A DNA stretch of 64,000 nucleotides, taken from Trifolium pratense. Lineage: Eukaryota > Streptophyta > Magnoliopsida > Fabales > Fabaceae. The notes under the pieces were generated by a model. That model saw nothing but the letters and a program-made list of their open reading frames with translations. It did no database searches and was not told the origin of the DNA. Shown piece by piece: positions 36,651 to 47,743 of the stretch. Where the stretch lies: the NCBI RefSeq assembly GCF_020283565.1, contig NC_060059.1:31794838-31858837 (forward strand), written 5' to 3'. The position numbers were made by a program, and so were the translations under genes. How positions within the stretch are numbered: position 1 is the stretch's first letter; every line of letters begins with the position of its first letter.

Positions 36651-37199
36651 AACAAATCATGATACGAAAAATTGAAATTAAGAAATTATTTTTTCCCTCA
36701 AAAAAATATTATTTTTCATATATGTAAGCTAAGATTATTATGTTTGTTTGTCACATATATAACATACTCCTAAAAATAAGGAAATGAGAACCAGAAAATG
36801 AAAACCTTGAAAGTAGCTTGCATTATAGGAAGGACTTGGTCTCTCACCATAAATCTACCTTCTTCCACACCAGTATTCTTTTTCTGACAAAATATGTTTC
36901 ATGTCAATCCATGTTCTTTAATTTATCCTAATTTTTTCTCCTACCCTGAAATATTTTAGCTATTGTTCTTATTCTTCCTTGTAGCATGCAATGGAAGAAA
37001 ATGATAGGTTGTAGATTTGGATTTGGATAGGGTCTAATTAATTTGTGCAATATTTTTTCTTCATGATAAATTATTTTGACAAGTCTTCTTGAATGCATGC
37101 ATGTAGATTTTCTTAGCTCTTAGAAAATAAATCAAATTATATATGTGTAGATTGGTATGTAGGGGTGTAGATACTAGATAACAATATAAATTGAAAGAA

Positions 37200-40100
37200 A
37201 TGGCATCATTGACGAATCAACCTTCGAAGAAATCTTCGCGTGGTGGCGATAAGCAAGGCATAAAATTTGCAAGAAGAACATCAAGTGGAAAATATGTTAG
37301 TTTATCAAAAGAAGATATTGAAATGGCTTCATCAGATGTATCAGGTGATTATATGAATTACAGTGTTCACATTCCCCCAACCCCTGATAACCAACCAATG
37401 GATGATAGTTCTGTTGCAATGAAAGCTGAAGAACAATATGTTTCAAATTCTTTATTTACTGGAGGATTCAATAGTGTAACAAGAGCTCATCTAATGGACA
37501 GAGTAATTGATTCTGAAGTCACTCATCCACAAATGGCGGGGGCTAAAGGATCTTCTTGTTCAATTTGTGATGGAAAAGTTATGAAGGATGAAAGAGGAAA
37601 TGATATCACTCCATGTGAGTGTAGGTATGTATGTATGCCTTACAAATATAAGTATTTTTAGGTTTTCACCACCAGAATCCGGCCCACTGGACCACCTAAT
37701 CTGGTTCGGAGGTCAGGTCTGGTTGTTTCACCAGCCCCCTCCCGATCGCAGTTGCCGGGGATCGAACCGTTGTCTTCCCTGCTAAGTCCATCGCCAATTA
37801 CCACTGGACCAACTAACGATTGGTCTACAAATATAAGTATTTTAAATAACTGAAATAGTGACAAAAATTTAGAGGCAGAAAAATGTTAAAATTGTCTCTA
37901 ATCTTGTGTTAAGTTATCTGATTTATTTTGCCTCAAAACTTGTGTTTGTTATTTCAAATTTTTCTTGGTAGTATTATTAGGACAATCAAACTAACTATAT
38001 TGTTATGAAATAATATACGAAATTATCAGGTTCAAGATTTGTAGAGATTGTTTTTTAGATGCACAAAAAGAAACCGGCAAGTGTCCTGGTTGTAAGGAGA
38101 AATACAAAGTAACAGAATATGAGGATGACAGCCATGAATTTTCAAATGTAGCATTGTCATTACCAGGAACAAATGGTTCAAAACAAAATCGAAATGGAGA
38201 ATTTGATCACAATAAGTGGTTGTTTGAGAGTGATGGTACCTATGGAGTTGGCAATGCATATTGGCCTCCAGATGATGATGAAGAAAATGGTATGCATGAA
38301 GGAATATTGGATGGTGAAGAGACGCCTTGGAAGCCTTTGTGCAGAGTAATACCGATTCCATCTGGCATCATAAGTCCATATAGGTTGGTTATTATATATG
38401 TAATTGTATATAACTTAGCTAGTAAGTTATAATTTTATTTGATTGTGCTTGTATTTCATAAATTTGCAGGTTGCTTATTGCCGTTCGCTTAGTCGTGATG
38501 TGCTTCTTCTTACATTGGAGAGTGTTTCACCCAAATGAAGAAGCAGTGTGGTTGTGGCTTATGTCAATTACTTGTGAGATATGGTTTGGATTCTCGTGGA
38601 TACTGGACCAAATTCCAAAGCTTTGTCCGGTGAATCGTTCCACCGACCTTGTTGTTCTTCATGAGAAATTTGACAGTCCATCACCATCAAATCCAACAGG
38701 GAGATCTGATCTACCCGGTGTTGACCTATTTGTGTCCACTGCTGATCCCGAGAAGGAGCCACCTCTTACAACTGCCAATACCATTCTTTCCATCTTAGCA
38801 GTTGATTATCCTGTGGAAAAGGTTGCTTGTTATGTTTCAGATGATGGAGGTGCTCTATTGACTTTCGAAGCCATGGCTGAGGCTGCAAGTTTTGCTGATT
38901 TATGGGTTCCTTTTTGTCGCAAACACAATATCGAGCCAAGGAATCCTGATTCTTACTTTTCCTTAAAAGTCGATCCTACCAAGAACAAGAGTAAAGTGGA
39001 TTTTGTTAAGGACCGAAGAAAGGTCAAAAGGGAGTACGATGAGTTCAAAGTGCGCATCAATGGACTTCCTGATTCTATTAGGAGAAGATCTGATGCATTT
39101 AATGCAAGAGAGGAAATGAAGATGATGAAGCATTTGAGGGAGAATAAGGTTGACCCTTTGGAGCCTATCAAAGTATTAAAGGCCACTTGGATGGCTGATG
39201 GCACCCATTGGCCCGGTACTTGGATTACTGCTTCTAGCGAACATGCTAAAGGCGATCATGCTGGAATACTTCAGGTATTTACTTATATGTTATATTTCAG
39301 AATAAATTCAAGCATGAACTTTAACTTACATTTCATGTTTATATTGTGCATATGAATAGGTGATGCTAAAGCCTCCAAGTCCTGATCCATTAATGGGGAG
39401 TGAAGACGATAAGGTCATAGATTTCTCTACGGTAGATACACGTTTGCCGATGTTAGTATATGTATCTCGAGAGAAGAGGCCAGGATATGATCACAACAAG
39501 AAAGCTGGTGCCATGAATGCACTTGTTCGAGCATCTGCAATCCTATCAAATGGACCATTCATTCTCAACCTTGACTGTGATCACTATATCTATAATTGCA
39601 AGGCAGTACGTGAAGGAATGTGCTTCATGATGGATAGAGGTGGTGAAGACATATGTTATATTCAGTTCCCTCAAAGATTTGAAGGTATTGATCCCTCAGA
39701 TCGCTATGCCAATCACAACACTGTTTTCTTTGACGGAAACATGAGAGCCCTCGACGGTCTCCAAGGTCCATTCTATGTAGGAACTGGGTGCATGTTCAGG
39801 CGATTTGCATTGTACGGATTTAACCCTCCCACAGGCGATTGGGATATGAAAAATCCTAAACATAATTGTACTGAAGAAGCCTGTGAAACTACACCGGCCT
39901 TAAATGTGAGCGAGTTCGATGAAGATCTAGATGTAAACTTGTTGCCCAAGCGCTTTGGTAATTCAACCATGTTGGCTGAGAGCATACCAGTTGCTGAATT
40001 CCAAGGACGCCCTCTTGCAGATCATCCTGCTGTCAAGTATGGACGCCCACCAGGTGAACTTAGGAAGCCTCGAACACCGCTTGATGCTAGTACAGTAGCA

Positions 40101-41253
40101 GAATCTGTCTCTGTCATTTCTTGTTGGTATGTATATCTTGTCGAATACAACCATATAACACATACAAAAGATTTGTATTTATATACAATATTATATATTA
40201 GCACATGTATTATTAGAACATATAAAAACTTTTAACTTATTTAACTTTGATACATAAGTAATTAAAAATACATTTATTACATGTAGGTATGAAGACAAGA
40301 CGGAATGGGGAGATAGAGTGGGATGGATTTATGGGTCGGTGACAGAGGACGTGGTTACAGGGTACCGCATGCACAATCGTGGATGGCGTTCTGTATATTG
40401 TGTAACCAAACGAGATGCATTTCGTGGATCGGCACCAATTAACCTTACTGATCGACTACACCAGGTGCTAAGATGGGCCACCGGTTCTGTTGAGATCTTC
40501 TTCTCAAAGAACAATGCATTCCTCGGAAGTAAACGCCTAAAAATTTTACAACGTCTTGCTTACCTCAATGTTGGAATCTACCCCTTCACCTCCGTCTTCC
40601 TCATTGTGTATTGCTTCCTCCCAGCACTCTCATTGTTCTCTGGATATTTTATCGTGCAAACCCTTAGTATCGCATTCTTAATCTACTTGCTCACCATGAC
40701 TGTGTGTCTGGTGGCACTTGCCATTCTCGAGGTTAAGTGGTCCGGTGTAGAGTTGGAGCAGTGGTGGAGAAATGAACAATTTTGGCTCATTTCTGGCACT
40801 AGTGCTCACTTGGCCGCTGTCGTGCAGGGACTCTTAAAAGTGATGGCAGGTATCGAGATTTCTTTTACTTTGACGTCCAAATCAGCAGGAGAGGACAACG
40901 ATGATATCTTCGCAGATTTGTATATAGTCAAATGGACCTCCCTAATGATTCCACCAATTGTTATTGCCATGGTAAATATCATTGCCATTGCAGTTGCATT
41001 TTCTAGGACAATTTATAGTGCAAATCCACAATGGAGTAAGTTTATAGGAGGAGGATTCTTTAGTTTATGGGTTCTTGCTCATTTGTATCCATTTGCAAAA
41101 GGATTGATGGGAAGGAGAGGGAAGACACCCACCATTGTATTTGTGTGGTCGGGTCTCATCGCAATTATACTTTCTTTACTTTGGGTTTCCATTAGCCCGC
41201 CTACGGGTGCTGATGCTACAGACGGTGGTGGTGGAGATTTCCAATTTCCATAA
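37200..41253 (+). CDS. CSLD: Cellulose synthase-like protein D, copy B (five exons)
   Basis: Exons 37200-37624, 38030-38383, 38470-39274, 39360-40126 and 40287-41253 join in frame to 1105 residues. Exon boundaries and phases equal those of copy A, exon 3 even has the same length (805 bp), and the proteins look about nine-tenths identical by eye. Differences concentrate in the N-terminus, in the segment after the zinc finger, and in the loop after LYGFNPP ([18 protein letters not shown] here). The zinc finger, D384-D385, D600-C-D602, T803-E-D805, Q843-VLR-W847 and the eight membrane helices are all intact, so it should be active. Intron 1 carries a SINE on the opposite strand. Function as for copy A: wall glucan synthesis in tip growth or cell-plate formation. 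Confidence 0.95.
37659..37825 (-). mobile_element. SINE in intron 1 of CSLD copy B, 18-bp target duplication
   Basis: A 167-bp insertion flanked by TACAAATATAAGTATTTT at 37641-37658 and 37826-37843. On the minus strand it begins with a tRNA-like A box (TTGGTCCAGTGGTAATTGG) and has a B box (CGGTTCGATCCCC) about 40 bp later. These are the internal RNA polymerase III promoter parts of a tRNA-derived SINE. The perfect target duplication shows a fairly young insertion. The corresponding intron in copy A lacks it. Confidence 0.93.
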
Positions 41254-41580
41254 AAATGCTAATCCTTGCTTATGAATTGTAACAATATTGTCTTATGATT
41301 GTAACAATATTAGTAATGCATCTATGTAAATCTAGCTCGAAATCCTTGATTTTGTATTTGGTTACATAACGTAATAGACACTTACTGATTTTTACAAAAG
41401 ACACTTGCATATTTTAATGTGACATATAAGACATTCACAAAGCTTCCCCTTACTGATTTTTGCCCTACTGAACAAACCATACCCTAAATTCAAGGACTTT
41501 AACAACTAAAACTTATCTTGGAAAACAAGTCACTGCATTTTAACAATTTGACATATAAAAGTTAACATATCCTAAATTTT

Positions 41581-43092
41581 TTTTTTTTTTTGATAGAATA
41601 GAGGGCCTAATCCCAAAGAAAAAAGAAATTACACATAAATTACTCTAGGGGTCTTAATCCCCATCATATCAGCTAAGAATAGTTCTCTAATTTGCGAAGG
41701 GCAAGTCTCGTAAAAAATGGTCTCTTTATCTATAGAACACCCAATGTTCGCCAGCGCATCAGCACATTGATTTGATTCCCTATAAGCATGAGTGATGTGA
41801 ACCTCCCACTCCATATCAACCAATCGCCGAATATTCTTCACCAAAGTCAAGCCAAATGGACTTTTCAACCTACCTGTCTTTATAACTTGGACCACCATCG
41901 CTGAGTCTATATTTAATTCAATAAGCATGAACCCCATTCTTCTTGCATACGACAATCCTTCATAGACTCCCCATAACTCCGCCACAAACGCACTACAAGA
42001 TCCCACCCCTTTAGCAAAACCACCAAGCCATTCTCCTTGACTACCTCGAATAACTCCTCCACAACCAACTCTACCATTATCCTTCCTAGCTCCATCCGTA
42101 TTAAGCTTCACAAAAGAACCATTTGGAGGCTGCCAACCAATTTGCACCAGCATGCCCTCCCTGCAACCCAAAATTCCATTCACTCTACTAGCTTGATAAT
42201 ACTCCTCTACTCTTTTAGTTACTTGTTGAACAGAATGGACAGGTCTAACAAAGTGTTCATCGTGAATTTCCTTATTTCGCCACATCCATAAACTATGACA
42301 AGCAGTTGCCCAAAAGTCACACCATGCTCCGCCATTACTTCTCTTCCCGCATTTCCTCACATTTGAATGGATCCATTGCTGAATCTCCTCCATAAAAAAA
42401 CTACCTCTATCCTTCGCCGGCACAACCTGCAACCAAAACGGAACAACAAGTGCACAATCACGAAGCGCGTGCAAACTTGTTTCCTCAATATTACCACAAT
42501 AACGACACATTGCATGACCAATTCCCATTCTACTTTTACGATAGTTTGTAAGGAGTCGATCATGTAACAATAGCCACACGAAGCAACGGACTCTCTCGGC
42601 GACATGTAATTTCCAGACAGACTGCCACAACGTATCACAATTTTGACTATCAAAATTACACAGCTGCTCATACATAGCAGATACAGAGAACACCGAACTG
42701 CTACCTCCAAAACCCGCATGTGTGTCACGACCATTTGCATCATTAGGAATTGGTATTGCCGCTATTTTATTCATGATATTGCTCGGCATCCATTCCACAA
42801 GCAGGTTCCAATTCCACGTACCACTTTCATCAAGCAAATCCCGCACACATATATCCTGCATATGGTTTGGTATAATACAAAGATTCCTCACACAAAGACC
42901 AGGTTCAATCCACTCCTGATTCCATGCATGAATATTATAACCATCACCTACTTGCCAAAACATATTATGAGATAAATGATGTTTTAGCTGAACTAGTGTT
43001 TTCCACGTACTGGAGCTTGATGGCTTAGCTGCTTCATCATTATCAAAACTAGCCATACCATATTTGCCTCTCAAAACATCACACCAAAAATC
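41581..43092 (-). mobile_element. 5-prime-truncated LINE with 16-bp target duplication and intact ORF2 end
   Basis: Target duplication ACATATCCTAAATTTT lies at 41565-41580 and 43093-43108. On the minus strand the insert enters mid-ORF2 (43092), stays open for about 485 codons to a stop at 41629, and ends in an oligo-A tail (T-run 41577-41591). The protein has the zinc-binding RT-associated domain (LWQSVWKLHVAERVRCFVWL ... CRYCGNIEE) and a C-terminal RNase H-like domain whose catalytic acidic residues all appear present (NTDGAR, VAELWGVYEGL, NIDSA, CADALA). The reverse transcriptase and endonuclease are missing, so the copy cannot move. It lies 330 bp past the CSLD copy B stop, in opposite orientation. 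Confidence 0.93.
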
Positions 43093-43194
43093 ACATATCC
43101 TAAATTTTATTAAATGTGAAATGATTGTAAAAATCAGAAATAGTTATTTTATAAATTACATGCTAATATGTAAAATAAATGTATAAAACAGATA

Positions 43195-43310
43195 CAAAAT
43201 ACCAAAGATTTCGCGATATACATCATCTAATTTCAAAATCTTCATACAGTTCTTTACTTTTGAAACTGCAACATACAACTGTCTTTTGATTTGGTATTCT
43301 AGAGCAGTAC
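43195..43310 (-). pseudogene. Helitron/PIF1-type helicase C-terminal fragment
   Basis: The minus strand reads RQLYVAVSKVKNCMKILKL and then DDVYREIFG. This matches the C-terminal helicase motif (GQLYVAVSRV...KIL) of PIF1-like helicases, which plant Helitrons carry. Only about 35 residues remain. It lies between the LINE and the first nucleosidase gene. Confidence 0.65.
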
Positions 43311-43355
43311 TTGATCACATTTAGCAACTCTTTAGTGAACCATTCACTGTGATCC

Positions 43356-43460
43356 TATTTAAGTAGAAAGACTAAGATTTAAACTTTGAAAATTTGTGTA
43401 ACACAAATTATTAACCTAGAATAAAAGATAACACAATTATTAATTAACAGGCTAAACATA
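43356..43460. repeat. Repeat shared with 46770-46825 and 54935-54985
   Basis: The words AGTAGAAAGACTAAG, CTTTGAAAATTTGTGTAAC and GCTAAACAT recur, in this order where present, upstream of nucleosidase copy 1, just after its stop codon, and 1.8 kb downstream of copy 2. Being next to the helicase fragment, it could be a Helitron end; alternatively it is the repeat that mediated the gene duplication. Confidence 0.6.
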
Positions 43461-43984
43461 TTCATAGGTAGGTGCAACAATACCGCGCTCATGAAAATAA
43501 TACGACATTTTTCATGTCAAGTAATATGTTAGAATAAGCAAAGTCAACCAAGCATTTTCAACTGCATTATAATCACCATCTCCAATTTGAAGAACTCATT
43601 CAACAATATTTTTCAGATCTTCTTAGTTCTCGTTGGTGTGCGATGCATTCGACCTCATATTTTTTATTGACAATAGACCACAATTCCAAATTTTAGTGGA
43701 ATTGTCTGCAATATTAAAGTCAATGGATCATTGTGCTCAAAAGCCTACACACGAAGTGTTCTACAAAAAAGTTGACTCTTCAACATAAAACTTTTCTATT
43801 TTATATTGGTTAACAAATGATGAAACATAGTATATCCTCAAAAAGGAACTGTTGGATAAAGGTTTGTATACTTTACCAACATATCATTATCAGTAGAAGT
43901 TTCTCAGTCTGTACTTTCAAGGAATAACATACATAAACTCATCATAATCATAACTCATAATTCACATCACACAAATTGCATCAC

Positions 43985-46745
43985 ATGGCAACAGAACCAA
44001 AGAAGATCATAATTGATACCGATCCTGGAATCGGTAAATATTTAATTTTCAATAGATTTCCAATTCATTTCATATGAATATTTCACTGTTTCTTTGCTTT
44101 TTGATAGATGATGCTATGGCTATATTCCTTGCTCTGAGATCACCAGAGGTTGAAGTTATTGGACTTACAACTATCTATGGAAATGTTTATACTACTCTTG
44201 CTACCAGAAATGCTTTGCATTTGGTAATGATTTTATGTGATTTTATTAGTTTTGACTTTTGATGGTTTTTTTTTTTTTTTGGTGTTAACCCTCGGGTTCC
44301 TAGAAAAGGGGCTAGTAATCCGGAGTTCGGCTGTGAGGTAATTAGAGTCTGACCAAGAAATTGTTCCACCTAGGAATGGAACTTGGGTTCTTCTGAACGA
44401 TTCATTCGTTGGTGAAGGGTATTAACCACTTATTTATGAAATTGAGTTTTGATACTAAATTTTCATTTATGTAGTTGGAGGTTGCTGGAAGAACTGATAT
44501 ACCAGTTGCTGAAGGATCTCATGTCACATTAAACGTAAGTTTCTAAGAATTCATATCTCTACTTTGATCATAAGTGTGTGGAACTAATCTATGAAGCACA
44601 CATGTACAGTGACTCACATGATATGCTGACAAGGTATGTGAGTTATTATCCACGTGTGCGTTGACTTGGTCAAAATCGGTAAGGGGTCAGCCTTTTGCAA
44701 AATAGGCTAAAGTTATGGGGTCGAAAGTGCTATTATGAAAGTTAGGAGGCCAAAATTGCAAGTTTGTGAAAGTTACGGGGCCAAAAGTGCAATTTAGCCT
44801 AAATGTTTTACGAGTGCCGATGTGTCATTGCCGTATCCATGTCAGCCTATAAAGGCAGCAACCACAATTGACAGAAATTCTCAACACCTATATTTTCTGC
44901 TCGTTGAAATCTGTGTATATATCTTTTGCAGCATATCTTTGACTCGACTAATTATTGTAATCCACGTCTCTTTTGCAGAAAGAACCGAAACTAGGCGTTA
45001 CAGATTTTGTCCATGGTGCAGATGGACTTGGCAACCAAAACTTTCCACCACCAAATGGGAAACCTATTGAAGAATCAGCTGCTGATTTTTTGGTTAACCA
45101 AGCAAAAGTGAACCCCGGAAAAGTCACTGTGGTGGCATTAGGCCCTCTTACAAATATTGCTTTGGTACGATGAGTGTGCAATTTCCAGTATGTCGTTTTG
45201 GCGTTACTCTTCATACTTCATTTCAAAACATGATTCTGCTTGGCAGGCTATACAGATGGACCCAGAGTTTGTTAAAAACATAGGCCAGATTGTTCTGCTT
45301 GGTGGATCTTTTGCAGTAAATGGCAATGCGAATCCAGCTGCTGAAGCAAATGTAAGTATTTCCATTTTGTATTCAACTTCTTAATATATCCTCCATAAAA
45401 ATATTATATTATTCACGGCTCAATCTATCTAACTCTTTGGTTGGATTTAATTCTAGATATATGGTGATCCACAGGCTGCAGATGTTGTATTCATAAGTGG
45501 CGCAAATGTACTTGCAGTTGGAATAAATGTTACTCACCAAGTCGTATTGTCAGGTACCGCTTTTCCAAATTTCCCTAGACTCATTTTTGCTATACTTATG
45601 TAGCGGTTTGTTTAAACGAATAATCATCTCTTTGTAAATCTGATGTGGTTTAACATCTTGTTCTTTAGCCGTTATGATAATTGTCAATTACTAACTCCCT
45701 CGAAAGCTCCAGTTGTTATGCTGAAACTTTTTATTACCTTTGTGTCACATATCTGCGCTATTTTAACATTGATGGGAACTTGACATCACTCGAATGCCAT
45801 GAACATGCTTCTATTTTAATTATGCTTATGTCTCATGTCACTTGTCATGTTCTGCCACATTTGTTTTGATTTACCCTCTTCCGAAAATCAAAATGACCAG
45901 GTTCTGATCGAGAAAAGTTGGCAAGTTCAAAAGGAAAATTTGCTCAATACTTGACCGGAATCTTAGAGGTGTATTTCGCTTACCATTTTGATGCATACAA
46001 CACCAATGGTATGTCTTCATACTTCATCAAAGACATGGGAGAGACTTAATCATCTGATTTATTAATTAGTTAGTTTTTTTTATACAGGAGCTTACCTTCA
46101 TGACCCAACAGCGTTGCTTGCAGCCGTTGATCCTTCACTTGTAACCTGCACGGAGGGTACTGTTAGAGTCCAAACCAGTGGCATTACAAGGGGACTTACA
46201 ATACTCTGCGATAAACATAAAAGGTATAAGGTTTTGGATGCAAGTACCATAGTTGGTTGGTAAGTTAATATTAGGATAGATACGATAACATTAGACAAAA
46301 AGTTGAGGTAGCACCTTATTCTAGACAAGATGGTTGAATCTCGACTTAGGTGGTTTAGACATTCGTGGAGAAGATATTTAGATTGCATAGTTAGGAGAGT
46401 AGATCAGATGAAGAATAGTCATGTCTCTAGAGTTAGTTAGGGTAACACCTAGAAAAACTGTAGGAGAAGAAGAAGCTATTAAGAAAATCTTCGAGGTCAA
46501 TGGTTCGTTCGGCTAGAGATATGATTTTTATGATAGAACACTATGACATCATTTGATTGATCCTCATGTCAACTTTATCTTTGTGTTACCTTTAATATAT
46601 GCTACCTAATTTATATCTTTTTTTCTTGTAATAAACCAGTTTTGGAGAAATCACAGAATGGTCTAATAAGCCATCAGTAAAAGTAGCTGTGACAGTTGAT
46701 GCTCCAAGAGTTGTGAAATTGGTCATGGATCGTCTTTTGTCTTGA
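43985..46745 (+). CDS. URH1-like: Uridine nucleosidase (nucleoside hydrolase), tandem copy 1
   Basis: Nine exons: 43985-44033, 44108-44223, 44475-44534, 44979-45164, 45247-45351, 45457-45553, 45901-46008, 46088-46223, 46640-46745. They join to 320 residues, normal for the family. Nucleoside hydrolases cleave uridine (and inosine or xanthosine in plants) to ribose and free base in the cytosol, part of nucleotide salvage and purine/pyrimidine breakdown. The N-terminal Ca-binding motif is DTDPGIDDAMA at D11-A21, with catalytic Asp D13; the C-terminal LHDPTALLA gives H245 and D246. All key residues are present. Close to exon 9 the conserved KRF of family members reads KSF because the split codon is AG+T, a change of unknown effect. 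Copy 2 lies 2.4 kb downstream. Confidence 0.92.
44266..44440 (-). mobile_element. SINE-like insertion in intron 2 of nucleosidase copy 1
   Basis: Intron 2 of copy 1 is longer than that of copy 2 by one block, 44266-44440, which copy 2 lacks. On the minus strand the block starts AAGTGGTTAATACCC, includes CAAGTTCCATTCC where a B box would be, and ends in about 14 A. Its size (about 170 bp) and A-tail fit a SINE; its A and B boxes are eroded and no clear target duplication was found. Confidence 0.65.
46320..46570 (+). pseudogene. RTE-type LINE C-terminal remnant in intron 8 of nucleosidase copy 1
   Basis: The plus strand reads KMVESRLRWFRHSWRRYLDC then IVRRVDQMKNS, the familiar end of an RTE-like reverse transcriptase (LRWFGH...RRVDQM), and continues as a broken version of the RPRKT...EVNG...IYDRTLWR region. 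A related block occurs in intron 8 of copy 2 at 52570-52830, so the insertion predates the gene duplication. Confidence 0.75.
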
Positions 46746-46839
46746 AGTAGCTGTGAACTCATTTTATTAGCATTAAACTTTGAAAATGTGTGTAACACAA
46801 TTATTAATAAGCTAAACATGTTAGAGGTTAATACAGTGC

Positions 46840-47560
46840 AAAGAACTAGAGTAACAGCTCATCAATTTTCATGTCATTGACCGACGATAGGCCTTTGTTT
46901 GCATCCAACTCAACAAGCAAAATATCATAAGACCCTTGAAAAGGAAGCCTGAAAACCTTGAAATATACTAGCCAAAGTGTTTCTAATGATTCCGCCAAAT
47001 TCAGATCGAACAGGAGAATCGAGATAACTTTCATCTAATGGTACAAAAGTAGTTATTATTGTTCCACTTTACAAATCTATCAACTAACCCGCCATTAGAA
47101 GCGGGGGAGAAGAAATTTTTGAACGTTTAGACCATATATAGTTCGGATTTTGAACTAGATTCGGCTTAAGGATCAAGTGTCATTATTCAGGCAAATCAAG
47201 TTGTGATGTCTCCAAGACCACCATACACCATCAGAAAAAATGAGAGTTTGTGAGCCTTTGGCACCCACCTTGAGCCAATAGTAAGCGTCTGTATTTAAGA
47301 AGAAATTTGGATTATTAAAACCAATGTGGTGCTAAAGGTGGTTACGAGAGAACCCACAGTCCCGAATGCATTGAATAAATGACTCATCTTGGAGGCCACA
47401 TCAAACGTAAGTAGTGGAAGAATTCATTTTGCGGTGGTTGAGCAAAGAGAGGATGGGCACGGAGTTGTAACAAGCCAACCAATCAAAAGAAAAATTTGAT
47501 CTTTTTAGGAAATTGAAGTTTTCATGTCCAAGAGCGAGAGTTTGAAGGATTATTGGTCAT
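46840..47560 (-). pseudogene. LINE C-terminal remnant (zf-RVT to RNase H-like)
   Basis: On the minus strand, about 47430-47360 gives VCGLQDESFIQCIRDCGF (zinc-binding part), about 47320-47160 gives IGFNNPNFFLNTDAYYWLK and GVWWSWRH, and 47035-46860 gives broken RNase H-like pieces (SPVRSEFGGIIRNTLASIF in one frame, YDILLVELDANKGLSSVNDM in another). Order and content are those of a plant LINE ORF2 end. Frameshifts show it is inactive. Confidence 0.75.
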
Positions 47561-47743
47561 TATCGGGTCCTTCAGAGAGAGTAATCAGTTATAACCAATT
47601 TTAGTAGTGTAAGTGTCATTTTTGTTGTTTGTCCAGATGAAGACGTCTTCGATGGAAATATTGAATTTGTTTGTTGATGATATCGGAAACCAATGGATAG
47701 CTGAGTGTAGAAAATTTGAAGATCACGAACCTGCACATCAACT

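Larger units (their letters stand above)
32921..37199. promoter_or_regulatory. Shared upstream region between two divergent CSLD genes
   Basis: The two start codons face away from each other, 4,279 bp apart, so both promoters lie here. The outer 400 bp on each side share short stretches (for example AGTCTTGGTCTCCCACCAT-like words near 33280, inverted near 36840; GGTGTAGAT near the starts), the remains of duplicated promoter sequence. The middle is filled by retroelement pieces listed separately. No specific factor-binding site can be assigned. Confidence 0.6.
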
